Shown here piece after piece: positions 17,582 to 25,626 of a DNA stretch of 64,000 nucleotides. The notes beneath the pieces were generated by a model, which made no database searches, was not told the origin of the DNA, and was given only the letters and a program-made list of their open reading frames with translations. This stretch comes from Pseudomonadota bacterium. GTDB taxonomy: Bacteria > Pseudomonadota > Gammaproteobacteria > Xanthomonadales > Rhodanobacteraceae. The stretch's first letter is position 1. Every line of letters starts with the position of its first letter. Both the position numbers and the translations under genes were made by a program. The stretch spans positions 62,001-126,000 of the forward strand of contig JAKAWV010000004.1 of the NCBI GenBank assembly GCA_021827205.1. The letters run 5' to 3'.

Positions 17582-18472
17582 TTGAAAACGCGCGATGCTA
17601 GCACGTCGGTTGCGGCGCTGAGCGCGCGTCTGTGGCCACTGATCGAAGCCACGCTGCGCGGGCGCTCGGCGCCACTGCGGGTTGGATTGTCCGGCCTGCA
17701 GGGCAGCGGCAAGAGTACGCTGGCGGTGGCGCTGCTACGCGCGGCGCGGCAGCATGGCGTGCCGGCGGCGCGATTGTCGCTGGACGATGTTTATCTGGGC
17801 CGCGCAGCACGACAACACATGGCGCGCACACTGCATCCGCTGTGGCTGACACGCGGCGCGCCGGGTACGCACGATCTGCATCTGCTGCGTGCCACGCTGC
17901 GCGCGCTGCAACAAGCCAGCGCCGCGCAGCCCGCACGTCTGCCGCGCTTCGACAAGGGCCGCGACACGCGGCAGCCGCCCTCGCGCTGGCCAAACGTCAT
18001 CGCACCACCGGCCTTGATCGTACTGGAAGGCTGGTGCCTGGGCTTGAGGCCACAACACCCGGCGCGGCTGGCGCAGCCCGTCAACGCGCTGGAACGCCAC
18101 GAGGATGCCGACGGCCGCTGGCGACGCGCGGTCAATACAGCCCTGGCGTCCTACGCGCCGCTGTGGGATGTACTCGATTTGCGCATCCTGCTGCGCGCAC
18201 CCGGCTTTGCCGCCGCATGTCGCTGGCGCGCACAAGCCGAGGCGGCGCTGCATGCACGGGCTGCACCGCGCGCGATGGATGCTGTGCGACTGCATCGGTT
18301 CATGCAGCACTATCAGCGCCTGAGCGTGCACGCGCTGGCCACGCTGCCACGCTGGGCCGATATTTGCGTGGATCTGGATGCGGCGCGCCGCGTGCGCGCG
18401 GTGAGGCTTGCCTGGCGCTTCCGGGAACGCCTGGCTCAGGGCGAGGGTTCAACCACCACCGCGGTGCCGTAG
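17582..18472 (+). CDS. P-loop kinase, D-glycerate 3-kinase-like
   Basis: About 296 residues from the TTG at 17582. Walker A GLQGSGKST (38-46), LSLDDVYLG (Asp-Asp pair after strand 2), RTLHPLWLTRGAPGTHDL and LIVLEGWCLGLRP match the plant-type glycerate kinase (GLYK)/uridine kinase-like family. Would phosphorylate a small hydroxyl substrate, probably glycerate, with ATP. The start codon is uncertain: the frame is open back to 17450 but that part overlaps pdxH. The last 37 bp overlap the convergent YbjQ gene. Confidence 0.75.
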   Translation: MKTRDASTSVAALSARLWPLIEATLRGRSAPLRVGLSGLQGSGKSTLAVALLRAARQHGVPAARLSLDDVYLGRAARQHMARTLHPLWLTRGAPGTHDLHLLRATLRALQQASAAQPARLPRFDKGRDTRQPPSRWPNVIAPPALIVLEGWCLGLRPQHPARLAQPVNALERHEDADGRWRRAVNTALASYAPLWDVLDLRILLRAPGFAAACRWRAQAEAALHARAAPRAMDAVRLHRFMQHYQRLSVHALATLPRWADICVDLDAARRVRAVRLAWRFRERLAQGEGSTTTAVP

Positions 18473-18783
18473 GCCAGCACCTCGGTGACGCCATCGGCCA
18501 CGTCATTGGCGTCGTAGCGCATCGCCAGCACGGCATTGCCGCCCATTGCCGCCGCGTGTTGGCACATCAGCGCGAAGGCTTCCTCGCGCGCCTTCTCGCA
18601 CAGCTCGACGTACAACGTGATGTTGCCACCGACCAGGGTTTGCAAGGCCGCGCCGATATTGCCGATGACGCTGCGCGAGCGCACCGCCAGTCCGCGCACG
18701 ATGCCCAGCGTGCGCACCACGCGGTAGCCGTGCAGTTCATTGGCGGTAGTGACCGCGCCGTGCGGAATCATGTTCGCGCTCAT
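18436..18783 (-). CDS. YbjQ/UPF0145 family protein
   Basis: 115 residues. The pattern GYRVVRTLGIVRGLAVRS, then GGNITLYVELCEKAREEAFALM, then AMGGNAVLAMRYD is the UPF0145 (YbjQ, DUF74) signature. Forms pentamers in known structures; a heavy-metal-binding role has been proposed but not shown. Three bp after the response regulator, so possibly co-transcribed. Tail-to-tail overlap with the kinase gene. Confidence 0.9.
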   Translation of the reverse strand: MSANMIPHGAVTTANELHGYRVVRTLGIVRGLAVRSRSVIGNIGAALQTLVGGNITLYVELCEKAREEAFALMCQHAAAMGGNAVLAMRYDANDVADGVTEVLAYGTAVVVEPSP

Positions 18784-18786
18784 GGT

Positions 18787-19491
18787 TCAGGCTTGTTCAA
18801 GTCGATAACCGTGCTGGTACACGGCGGTCAGTTTCCAGCCGTGCTCGCCGCTGAGCGCCAGCTTCTTGCGCAGGCGGCTGATGTGCGTGTCGACGGTGCG
18901 CGTGGTCAGGCCGGGGCTGAGATTCCACACCTGCTCCAGCAGCGCCTCGCGGCTGACGATGCGGCCGTGGCGGCGGAACAGATAGCTGGCCAGGTCGAAC
19001 TCGCGCTGGGTCAGATCGAAATCATCCGCGCCGATGCGCACGCGACGCTTGGTGAAATCGATGGTGTACGGCGGCACGTCCAACCGCGCGGTAGCGTCGA
19101 TTTCGGCGCCGCCGCGGCGGCGCAGTACCGCGGCCACGCGCGCCAGCAGCTCGGCCTGCTTGGGTGGCTTGACCACGTAATCGTCGGCGCCGGCCTCCAG
19201 CCCGCGCACGATGTCGGTTTCGGCCGCGCGCACGGTGAGGAACACCACCGGAAGATTGGGATTGCCGGCACTGCGGATCCACTCCAGCACTTCCAGACCG
19301 CTGGCATCGGGCAACATCCAGTCCAGCAGCAACAGGTCAATGGCTTCGTGGCCGAGGCTGCGGCGAAACTCGGCGGCCTTGGCGAACAGCAGCGCCTCGT
19401 AACCCGATTTCTCCAGCCAGATCTGCACCAGACCGGACTGCTCGGGATCGTCTTCGAGCACGCCGACGACATAACCGTGCTGCTTGTTCAT
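18787..19491 (-). CDS. OmpR/PhoB-family response regulator, orphan
   Basis: 234 residues from the ATG at 19491 (MNKQHGYVVGVLEDDPEQ). Receiver: Asp14-Asp15, acceptor Asp57 in LLLLDWMLPDASG, Lys108 in VVKPPK. C-terminal winged helix with DLTQREFDLASYLFRRHGR and TRTVDTHISRLRKKL. Binds DNA as a transcription regulator. No histidine kinase is next to it, so its partner is elsewhere or absent. The frame is open further upstream but the shorter start fits the family. Confidence 0.92.
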   Translation of the reverse strand: MNKQHGYVVGVLEDDPEQSGLVQIWLEKSGYEALLFAKAAEFRRSLGHEAIDLLLLDWMLPDASGLEVLEWIRSAGNPNLPVVFLTVRAAETDIVRGLEAGADDYVVKPPKQAELLARVAAVLRRRGGAEIDATARLDVPPYTIDFTKRRVRIGADDFDLTQREFDLASYLFRRHGRIVSREALLEQVWNLSPGLTTRTVDTHISRLRKKLALSGEHGWKLTAVYQHGYRLEQA

Positions 19492-19603
19492 TCCGTGGCG
19501 TTCCTCTGTGTGTGGCATCCACGAAGCCCCAGTCAACAAGCAGTACCATTGCACCCGAAACTGCAAGCTTGACACGGCTTTGCGCACGCAGTGTAACAAA
19601 TTG

Positions 19604-20455
19604 TCACGTGCGCGCCGCGAGCAGCGCGGCATGGCCGGCACGCGCATCCGGCCAACGTGGCGCCCAGCCACTGGCGCGCAGGCGCGCATTGCGCAGGCGC
19701 TTGTTGCCGATGCCGGACGGCGGCGGACCGATGTCCGGCAGCGGCGCACGCAGTTCCTGCGCCAGCGCGGAGCAAAGCTCATACAGCGGCAGCGGCGCAT
19801 CGTCCACGCCCAGATAACACAACGCCGGCGCCGACAGGGTCAGCAAATGCGCCAGCGCGGCGGCGGCATCGTCGACGTGGATGCGATTGGCGTAGAACGG
19901 CGGGTCGCGCGGCGCGCGCGCATGGCCGGCGCGCAAGCTGTCGAGCAACTGCGTGCGCCCCGGCCCATACAGGCCGGCCAGACGCAGCGCCACGCCGCGA
20001 CCCGCGCCGAGCCGCGCGTGCAGCACACGCTCGGCCTGCAACAGGATCGCGCCGTTGAACGCCAGCGGCGCGGGCGGCGTGTCCTCGTCCACCCACGCGC
20101 CCGCGTGCTCGCCGTACACCGCGCTGGAGGTGACCAGCACACAGCGCTGCAGCGCCTCAAGGTCCAGCGCATCGAGCAGGTGGCCAAGACCCCCGAGGTA
20201 AACCGAGCGATACGCCGTCGCGTCGCGTGTCGCCGGCGCCGGCAAAAACACCACGCGGCGGATGCCGCGCGGCAGCGCGCGCAGCGCAGCGGCATCCGCC
20301 AGATCCGCGGCGAATCCAGGCAAGCCGGGCGCCAGCGCGGCCACGTTGCGGCGCAGACACAGCACGCTCTGTCCCTGTGCCTGCAGCAATGTGGCGAGGC
20401 GCATGCCAACATCGCCGCAGCCGGCGATCAGCACGGGCGAGGCGCGCTCATCCAT
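19604..20455 (-). CDS. NAD-dependent epimerase/dehydratase-like SDR
   Basis: 283 residues. LIAGCGDVGMRLA (9-21) is a GxGxxG Rossmann start; SSAVYGEHAGAWVDED carries the Ser-Tyr active site stretch, but the YxxxK lysine is replaced by a less clear NGAILLQAE region, so activity is uncertain. RIHVDDAAAALAHLL and GVDDAPLPLYELC resemble the YeeZ-like extended SDR group. Substrate unknown. The ATG at 20455 is chosen because the open frame beyond it overlaps aroK. Confidence 0.8.
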   Translation of the reverse strand: MDERASPVLIAGCGDVGMRLATLLQAQGQSVLCLRRNVAALAPGLPGFAADLADAAALRALPRGIRRVVFLPAPATRDATAYRSVYLGGLGHLLDALDLEALQRCVLVTSSAVYGEHAGAWVDEDTPPAPLAFNGAILLQAERVLHARLGAGRGVALRLAGLYGPGRTQLLDSLRAGHARAPRDPPFYANRIHVDDAAAALAHLLTLSAPALCYLGVDDAPLPLYELCSALAQELRAPLPDIGPPPSGIGNKRLRNARLRASGWAPRWPDARAGHAALLAART

Positions 20456-20460
20456 CCATG

Positions 20461-20489
20461 TTGGCCGCGCGCGGGCAATGGGTTCTAAT
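20461..20489 (+). promoter_or_regulatory. Candidate aroK promoter close to the start codon
   Basis: TTGGCC (20461-20466), 17 bp, TCTAAT (20484-20489), with the ATG at 20497. A start 7 bp after the -10 falls on or next to the ATG, so the aroKB mRNA may be leaderless. Confidence 0.45.
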
Positions 20490-20496
20490 CGGCGGC

Positions 20497-21054
20497 ATGA
20501 ATCCCTCGTTGAATTTGTTTCTGATCGGACCGACCGGCGCCGGCAAGACCACGCTGGGCGCCTGGCTGGCGCCACGCCTGAGCCTGCCCTGCGTCGATCT
20601 GGACCGCGTGATCGAGGCGCAAGCCGGGCAACCGGTGCGCGAGATTTTCGCGCACGAGGGCGAGGCCAGCTTCCGCGCCCGCGAGTCGGCGGCGCTGCTC
20701 GAACATAGCACGCACGCCGGCGTGCTCCTGGTCTGCGGTGGCGGCATCGTGACCCATGCCGACAATCGCGCGTGGCTGCGCCAACGCGGCTTCGTGTTGT
20801 GGCTGCGCGTGAGCGCGCCGACGCGCGCGCGGCGTTTGGCTGACGATGCCACGCGCCCGCTGCTGGCCGGCGACGATCTGCTGGCGCGTCTGCAGCAACT
20901 CGATGCCGCGCGCGCAATCTGGTATCGGGAATGCGCTGACGCCGTGCTGGATGAAACCACCGACGAAAACATCGACGCGCTCGGCGCGCGCGCGCTGGCG
21001 CTGCTGCACGTGCACTGGCGGCGTGGCGCCGCAATCACGGGAGCACCGGCATGA
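20497..21054 (+). CDS. aroK: Shikimate kinase
   Basis: 185 residues. Phosphorylates shikimate at the 3-OH in chorismate synthesis. Walker A GPTGAGKTT (11-19), shikimate-binding Asp34/Asp36 in VDLDRVIE, FRARESAAL, and the CGGGIV loop. The ATG at 20497 gives the usual short N-terminus. Overlaps aroB by 4 bp (ATGA), the normal aroKB pair. Confidence 0.96.
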   Translation: MNPSLNLFLIGPTGAGKTTLGAWLAPRLSLPCVDLDRVIEAQAGQPVREIFAHEGEASFRARESAALLEHSTHAGVLLVCGGGIVTHADNRAWLRQRGFVLWLRVSAPTRARRLADDATRPLLAGDDLLARLQQLDAARAIWYRECADAVLDETTDENIDALGARALALLHVHWRRGAAITGAPA

Positions 21055-22130
21055 ACACGCCACGCGAACTCGAAGTGCGCCTCGGCGCGCGCAGTTATTC
21101 CATCCGCATCGGCCGCGACCTGCTCGGCGATGCCACGCAGTGGCGTCCGCTGCTGCGCGGCCGCCACGCGCTGATCGTGACCAACACCACCGTCGCGCCG
21201 CTGTATCTGGCACGCTTGGAACCCGCGCTCGCCGGCCTGCACTGGCGCGCCCTGGCGCTGCCCGATGGCGAAGCGCACAAGACGCTGGCCACGACCGCGC
21301 TGATCTGGGACGCGTTAGCGCAACTCGGCGCCACGCGCGACGCCTGCATCCTCGCCCTCGGCGGCGGCGTGGTCGGCGACATGGCCGGCTTCGCTGCGGC
21401 CTGCTGGATGCGCGGCATCGACTTCATGCAGATGCCGACCACGCTGCTGGCCATGGTCGATTCCGCTGTCGGCGGCAAGACCGGTGTCGATCACGCCGCC
21501 GGCAAGAATCTCATCGGCGCGTTTCATCAGCCGCGCCTGGTGCTGGCCGATCTCGGCACGCTCGCTACCCTGCCGCCGCGCGAATATCGCGCCGGCCTCG
21601 CTGAAATCGTCAAGATCGGCGCGCTGGGTGACGCCGCGTTTCTGGCCCGGCTTGAACGCGATGCCGCGGCGCTGGACGCGCGCGCCGATGACCCGCTGAC
21701 CGCCGCCATCGCCCATGCCTGCGCCTGCAAGGCCGGCGTGGTGATGCGCGATGAAACCGAGCAGGGCGAGCGCGCGCTGCTCAACTTCGGCCACAGCTTC
21801 GCGCACGCGCTGGAAACCGTCACCGGCTACAGCGCGCTGCTGCACGGCGAGGCGGTGGCCATCGGCATGGTGCTGGCGGCCAGGCTGTCCGCGCAATTGG
21901 GCCTTGCGAACGGGGCCGACACGCAGCGCCTCGCCACCCTGCTCGCCGCGCTGGGCCTGCCCACGCAGCCGCCGCCCGGCCTGGATGCCGACGCGCTGCT
22001 GGCCGCCATGCACCTGGACAAGAAAAAGCGCGGCGGTGGCCTGCGCCTGATCCTGTGGCGCGGCGCCGGCGCCGCCTTCATCGCCGAGGGCATCGATGAG
22101 GCCGCGGTGCGCGCGGCCTGGGCATGCTGA
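21051..22130 (+). CDS. aroB: 3-dehydroquinate synthase
   Basis: 359 residues. Converts DAHP to 3-dehydroquinate using NAD and a divalent metal. [19 protein letters not shown] is the NAD/phosphate loop, [19 protein letters not shown] the substrate loop, and [11 protein letters not shown] with [10 protein letters not shown] supply the metal-binding histidines. Complete. Its last codons overlap the start of the beta-lactamase remnant in another frame. Confidence 0.97.
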   Translation: MNTPRELEVRLGARSYSIRIGRDLLGDATQWRPLLRGRHALIVTNTTVAPLYLARLEPALAGLHWRALALPDGEAHKTLATTALIWDALAQLGATRDACILALGGGVVGDMAGFAAACWMRGIDFMQMPTTLLAMVDSAVGGKTGVDHAAGKNLIGAFHQPRLVLADLGTLATLPPREYRAGLAEIVKIGALGDAAFLARLERDAAALDARADDPLTAAIAHACACKAGVVMRDETEQGERALLNFGHSFAHALETVTGYSALLHGEAVAIGMVLAARLSAQLGLANGADTQRLATLLAALGLPTQPPPGLDADALLAAMHLDKKKRGGGLRLILWRGAGAAFIAEGIDEAAVRAAWAC

Positions 22131-22336
22131 GACGGCGCCAGGTGCTGAAGGGCATGGCGCCGGGCGGCCCGCCCGCCGTCACCCGCTTCGCACGCGCGCT
22201 GGGCGACGATGTGACGCGGCTGGATCGCACCGAGCCCGGCTTGAACGCGGCTACGCCCGGCGATGCGCGCGACACGGCACTCGCCGCCGTGGGGCATGCG
22301 ATCCACCAGACCGTCACGAGCGCCGACATCACCTGA
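22124..22336 (+). pseudogene. Remnant of a class A beta-lactamase (omega-loop region)
   Basis: 70-codon ORF beginning inside the aroB end. The stretch [39 protein letters not shown], quoted here only as its key pieces [27 protein letters not shown] and PGDARDT, matches class A beta-lactamases around Ambler 143-181: the omega loop R-x-E-P-x-L-N with Glu166 and Asn170 kept. The SxxK, SDN and KTG motifs and most of the enzyme are absent, so it cannot be a functional lactamase. The sequence after RDT no longer matches. Recognition is by eye and was not searched. Confidence 0.65.
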
Positions 22337-22354
22337 AACCACGCGCCGCGCGAT

Positions 22355-23239
22355 TCAGCGCGGCACGGCCACTTCTTCGGGCAGCACGGTACGCAGCACG
22401 CCGCGCCGGAACAGAAAAAACAGCCCGCGCACGATCATCGCCAGCAGCAGCAGCGAGAACACGCCGGCCAGCAGTTTCATCGGCAGACCCATCGTGGTGG
22501 CGTCGTGATGCGTCCAGAGAAGCAGGACCAATATCCAGTCGAAGGCGAGATGCGTGGCGATGCTCCAGCGCAAGCCGTACCGCACGCGCAGATAGGCCAG
22601 CACCAGACCCACCATCAGTTGCGGCAGCGTCAGCCACAGCAGCCAATCCTTGAAGCCGAGGCCGAAGTTGAACGAATGCGCCGCGGCAAACAACAGCGCG
22701 CTGATCCAGAAAGCCCATGCTGCGTAGCGGCGCAGCGCACGCAACAAACCCCGGCGAAAAAACCACGCCACGCCTGCCTGCACGGCGATGATCGGCAACG
22801 CAATGGCGAGATTGATGAAGTAATGCCAGGCGATATCCTGCGTCGACAGGAAGTGCTTTCCGGCCAGCGCCATCAGGCCATGAATCAGCAAACCGATCAG
22901 GAACGCGCCGAAAAAGCCCATCCCGACGGCCATGGCGCGCGGCGACTCCGTCAGAAAACAACGAAACGTCAGTTCCTCGAGCACCGGGGCAACCAGCAGC
23001 AAGGCCGCGAATCGCCACGAGGGATGGCTGGCCATATGATTGATGAAGCGATCATTGGGGATGGCATGGCCGAGCAGATGCAGCATGAGGTAGCCAATCG
23101 CCTCGGCGATGAACGACAGCACCACCATCAGGCACAGCCAGCCGATCCACTCACTGATGCGCAGCGGCGCGAAGCGACCCGTGGCCAGGCGCGGACGGCG
23201 CCAGAACTCCAGCAAGGACGGCGCACGAGACTGATCCAT
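22355..23239 (-). CDS. CPBP family intramembrane glutamic protease (CAAX/ABI)
   Basis: 294 residues, about eight membrane helices. The catalytic pair is in LEELTFRCFL (EExxxR), and later histidines appear in FAAAHSFNFGL and IATHLAFDWIL, matching CPBP motifs 2-4. Likely cleaves or binds membrane proteins in the inner membrane; target unknown. Convergent with aroB and the lactamase remnant. The 172 bp after its start, up to the WGR gene, hold only a 7-bp hairpin (23319-23338) and a -10-like site. Confidence 0.85.
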   Translation of the reverse strand: MDQSRAPSLLEFWRRPRLATGRFAPLRISEWIGWLCLMVVLSFIAEAIGYLMLHLLGHAIPNDRFINHMASHPSWRFAALLLVAPVLEELTFRCFLTESPRAMAVGMGFFGAFLIGLLIHGLMALAGKHFLSTQDIAWHYFINLAIALPIIAVQAGVAWFFRRGLLRALRRYAAWAFWISALLFAAAHSFNFGLGFKDWLLWLTLPQLMVGLVLAYLRVRYGLRWSIATHLAFDWILVLLLWTHHDATTMGLPMKLLAGVFSLLLLAMIVRGLFFLFRRGVLRTVLPEEVAVPR

Positions 23240-23376
23240 ATCCCTTCCTGATCCGGGCCACGATGGAAGTCAGACAACACGCGGGCATCCGCGTTGCGAT
23301 CACGACCCTTACACTTCCGCAAGCCCGCGACGGCTTGCCCGCAATGCATACGTCTCGGTGCACGCCGACGAACCGC

Positions 23377-23382
23377 TACAAT
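23377..23382 (+). promoter_or_regulatory. Candidate -10 element (TACAAT) of the WGR-hemE pair
   Basis: TACAAT 29 bp before the WGR-protein ATG. No convincing -35 at 17 bp. Confidence 0.35.
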
Positions 23383-23411
23383 CGCGTTCCCCATGCACCG
23401 TCATTCGCTCG

Positions 23412-23654
23412 ATGCGCCTGTATCTGCAGACCCTGCCCGAAGCGGGCGCCGCGCCGCGCTACTACCAGCTTGCGCTGGAGCAGGATTTGCTCGGCGGCTG
23501 GACGCTGGTGCGCGAGTGGGGCACGCAGGGCGGCAAACCGGGCGGGCGCCGCGAGGTTTATCTTGAGCGCGACGCCGCGCTGGCCGCGTTCGAGGCCGCG
23601 CGCGACGTGCAATTGCGCCGTGGCTTCCGCGTGATGTTCGCGCAGGGCGCCTGA
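23412..23654 (+). CDS. Small WGR-domain protein
   Basis: 80 residues, essentially one WGR domain: [32 protein letters not shown] includes the W-x-R-x-W-G-x-x-G-G core. WGR domains bind nucleic acid and occur in PARPs and in stand-alone bacterial proteins of unknown role. The ATG at 23412 precedes the domain directly. Stop is 2 bp before hemE, so the two are co-transcribed. Confidence 0.85.
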   Translation: MRLYLQTLPEAGAAPRYYQLALEQDLLGGWTLVREWGTQGGKPGGRREVYLERDAALAAFEAARDVQLRRGFRVMFAQGA

Positions 23655-23656
23655 GC

Positions 23657-24754
23657 ATGGCCCTGCCGGTCGCCGCCGACGATCCGCGCCGCACGCGCTT
23701 TTCGCGCGCGCTGCGCCGCGAGGCCACCGACACCACGCCAGTGTGGTTGATGCGCCAGGCCGGGCGCTACCTGCCCGAATACCGCGCCACGCGCGCGCGC
23801 GCCGGCAGTTTTCTGGCCTTGGCCAAGACGCCCGAGCTGGCCTGCGAGGTGACCCTGCAGCCGCTGCTGCGCTTCGACCTGGACGCCGCGATCCTGTTCT
23901 CGGACATCCTCACCATCCCCGATGCGATGGGTCTGGGCCTGGAATTCGCGCAGGGCGAAGGCCCGCGCTTCGCCAGGCCCGTGCGCAGCGCCGCCGACAT
24001 CGCGCACCTCGGCGTGCCCGATCCCGAGACCGAACTGCGCTACGTGATGGACGCGGTGCGCCTGATCCGCCACGAACTCGATGGCCGCGTGCCGCTGATC
24101 GGCTTCGCCGGCAGCCCGTGGACGCTGGCCTGCTACATGGTCGAAGGCACTGGCTCGCGCGATTTCGCGCGCATCAAGGCGATGGCATGGAACGATCCGG
24201 CCAGCCTGCACCGCCTGCTCGACGTGCTGGCGCGCGCGGTAGCCGCGTATCTGGCCGCGCAGGCCGCCGCAGGCGCGCAGGCGCTGATGCTGTTCGATAC
24301 CTGGGGCGGCCTGCTGGCGCCGCCGATGTTCGCCGAGTTTTCGCTGCGCTATCTCGACGCGATCGCGCAACATCTGCGCGCGCATGTGGTCGCCGCCGTG
24401 CTGCCGCTGATCCTGTTCGCCAAGGGCGTCAACGGCGCCGGACAACTGGAGGCGCTGGCCGACACCGGCTGCGCCGCGCTGGGCGTGGACTGGTCCATCA
24501 GCCTCGGCGAGGCGCGGCGTCGCGTGGGCGCGCGCGTGGCGCTGCAGGGCAATCTCGATCCCGCCGCGCTGCACGCGCAACCCGAGATCATCGAGCGCGA
24601 AGTGGCCGCCCTGCTGCGCGCCTTCGGCCCGCATCCCGGCCATGTGTTCAACCTCGGCCACGGCATCACCCCCGAGGTCGATCCCGAGAGCGTCGCCGTG
24701 CTGGTGGACGCTGTGCACCGGCTGGGTCGGCGCGCGGTGGCCGAAGGCGGCTGA
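23657..24754 (+). CDS. hemE: Uroporphyrinogen decarboxylase
   Basis: 365 residues. Decarboxylates uroporphyrinogen III to coproporphyrinogen III in haem synthesis. The start [17 protein letters not shown] carries the catalytic arginines; [16 protein letters not shown] has the key Asp, and [14 protein letters not shown] is the C-terminal signature. Complete. Confidence 0.97.
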   Translation: MALPVAADDPRRTRFSRALRREATDTTPVWLMRQAGRYLPEYRATRARAGSFLALAKTPELACEVTLQPLLRFDLDAAILFSDILTIPDAMGLGLEFAQGEGPRFARPVRSAADIAHLGVPDPETELRYVMDAVRLIRHELDGRVPLIGFAGSPWTLACYMVEGTGSRDFARIKAMAWNDPASLHRLLDVLARAVAAYLAAQAAAGAQALMLFDTWGGLLAPPMFAEFSLRYLDAIAQHLRAHVVAAVLPLILFAKGVNGAGQLEALADTGCAALGVDWSISLGEARRRVGARVALQGNLDPAALHAQPEIIEREVAALLRAFGPHPGHVFNLGHGITPEVDPESVAVLVDAVHRLGRRAVAEGG

Positions 24755-24843
24755 GCGCGCAACACACCGGACACGCCCGGCGTGCGGGGCCAAAGTGACC
24801 CCGGGTATGGAGTCATTCGGCTTGAATCGTTCGGCGCCAGGCC

Positions 24844-24884
24844 TTGACGGGAGCGGTTCGCTATTGTACAAATACACGTACAAT
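24844..24884 (+). promoter_or_regulatory. yefM-yoeB promoter overlapped by a TGTACA-type operator
   Basis: TTGACG (24844-24849), 17 bp, TACAAA (24867-24872). Across the -10 lies a perfect inverted repeat ATTGTAC (24863-24869), 8 bp, GTACAAT (24878-24884). TGTACA half sites are the known recognition core of YefM-family autorepressors, so autoregulation is likely. A GGAGA ribosome-binding site follows. Confidence 0.75.
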
Positions 24885-24895
24885 TGGAGATGCCA

Positions 24896-25147
24896 ATGGA
24901 CGCAATGACCTACAGCACCGCACGAGCCAAGTTGGCTGACACCATGGACCGCGTTTGCGACGATCATGAACCTATCATCATCACGCGCAACGGCCAGCGG
25001 GCGGTTGTGATGATGTCGCTCGATGACTTCAAGTCACTTGAAGAGACCTCCTACTTGCTGCGCAGCCCCAAGAATGCCAAGCGCTTGCTTGAAAGCCTTG
25101 CAGCGCTTGAGACGGGCAAGGGCAAGGCACGGAGCCTGGCCAAGTGA
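24896..25147 (+). CDS. yefM: YefM/Phd-type antitoxin
   Basis: 83 residues, the E. coli YefM length. MTYSTARAKLADTMDRVCDDHEPIIITRNGQRAVVMMSL is the Phd/YefM DNA-binding fold, and LEETSYLLRSPKNAKRLLESL the toxin-contact helix. Binds and neutralises YoeB and represses the operon. ATG 24896 is chosen by spacing from GGAGA; 24890 and 24905 are alternatives. Base composition is visibly less GC-rich than the core genes, hinting at acquisition. Confidence 0.93.
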   Translation: MDAMTYSTARAKLADTMDRVCDDHEPIIITRNGQRAVVMMSLDDFKSLEETSYLLRSPKNAKRLLESLAALETGKGKARSLAK

Positions 25148-25398
25148 AGCTAGTCTTCTCCGAGCAAGCTTGGGAAGACTATTTGCACTGGCAGAAAATC
25201 GACAAGAAGCTGGTGCAGCGGATCAATGATCTGATCAAAGAGATCACGAGAACACCGCACACTGGCACTGGCAAGCCAGAACCGTTGAAGCATGCACTGT
25301 CCGGCTACTGGTCGCGACGGATCAATGACGAGCACAGGATCGTTTACAAGATGATCGACGACTCAGTGCTCATCGCCCAGTTGCGATATCACTACTGA
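25144..25398 (+). CDS. yoeB: YoeB-type mRNA interferase toxin
   Basis: 84 residues. The GTG start overlaps the yefM stop. Ribosome-dependent RNase of the RelE superfamily. Catalytic-type residues are present: Glu46 in EPLKH, the SRRINDEHRIVY arginines, and the terminal RYHY (His83-Tyr84), so it looks intact. It forms a complete type II toxin-antitoxin module with yefM. Confidence 0.95.
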   Translation: MKLVFSEQAWEDYLHWQKIDKKLVQRINDLIKEITRTPHTGTGKPEPLKHALSGYWSRRINDEHRIVYKMIDDSVLIAQLRYHY

Positions 25399-25462
25399 CA
25401 TCAACGTTCGCCATAACCGGCATACAAAAGCAGAGCTAAAGCGGCGCTTTTACACGTGAGCG

Positions 25463-25594
25463 GTTTGCAAAACCGCGGCGGCACATGGATGTGCCGCCGC
25501 GACGAGCACGCAAGGGCTTGTCGCGACAAAGGTGGTGCGGCTTTGCCGCGCCCGTTTGCTTGCAAACCGCGGCAGGATGCCCGGTTTTGCAAAC
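25463..25594 (+). repeat. Dispersed hairpin-rich element with 13-bp terminal inverted repeats (copy 1)
   Basis: Ends GTTTGCAAAACCG (25463-25475) and CGGTTTTGCAAAC (25582-25594) are perfect inverted repeats. Inside are successive hairpins: GCGGCGGCACAT/ATGTGCCGCCGC, CGCGAC/GTCGCG, GCGGC/GCCGC and GTTTGC/GCAAAC. A second copy lies inverted at 39155-39288. MITE- or REP-like; no transposase in the window and no clear target duplication. The 222 bp between yoeB and the methyltransferase hold no gene; ORFs across it are repeat artefacts. Confidence 0.85.
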
Positions 25595-25599
25595 TGATC

Positions 25600-25626
25600 A
25601 CGTCTGAATTGATGGTGTGGTTAGGT
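25600..25626 (-). other. Possible truncated attC after the methyltransferase cassette
   Basis: Minus strand ACCTAAC (25626-25620) fits the R'' consensus RYYYAAC and overlaps the methyltransferase stop, as attC sites do. The expected opposite half ending GTTRRRY is missing; the dispersed repeat lies there instead. Probably a broken cassette end. Confidence 0.4.

Noticed and set aside
24783-24802. GGGGCCAAAGTGACCCC between hemE and yefM as an insertion sequence end
   Set aside because: Only one copy seen, no transposase and no opposite end.
25398-25460. Terminator after yoeB
   Set aside because: The AAAGC/GCTTT hairpin is weak and not followed by a convincing T run.
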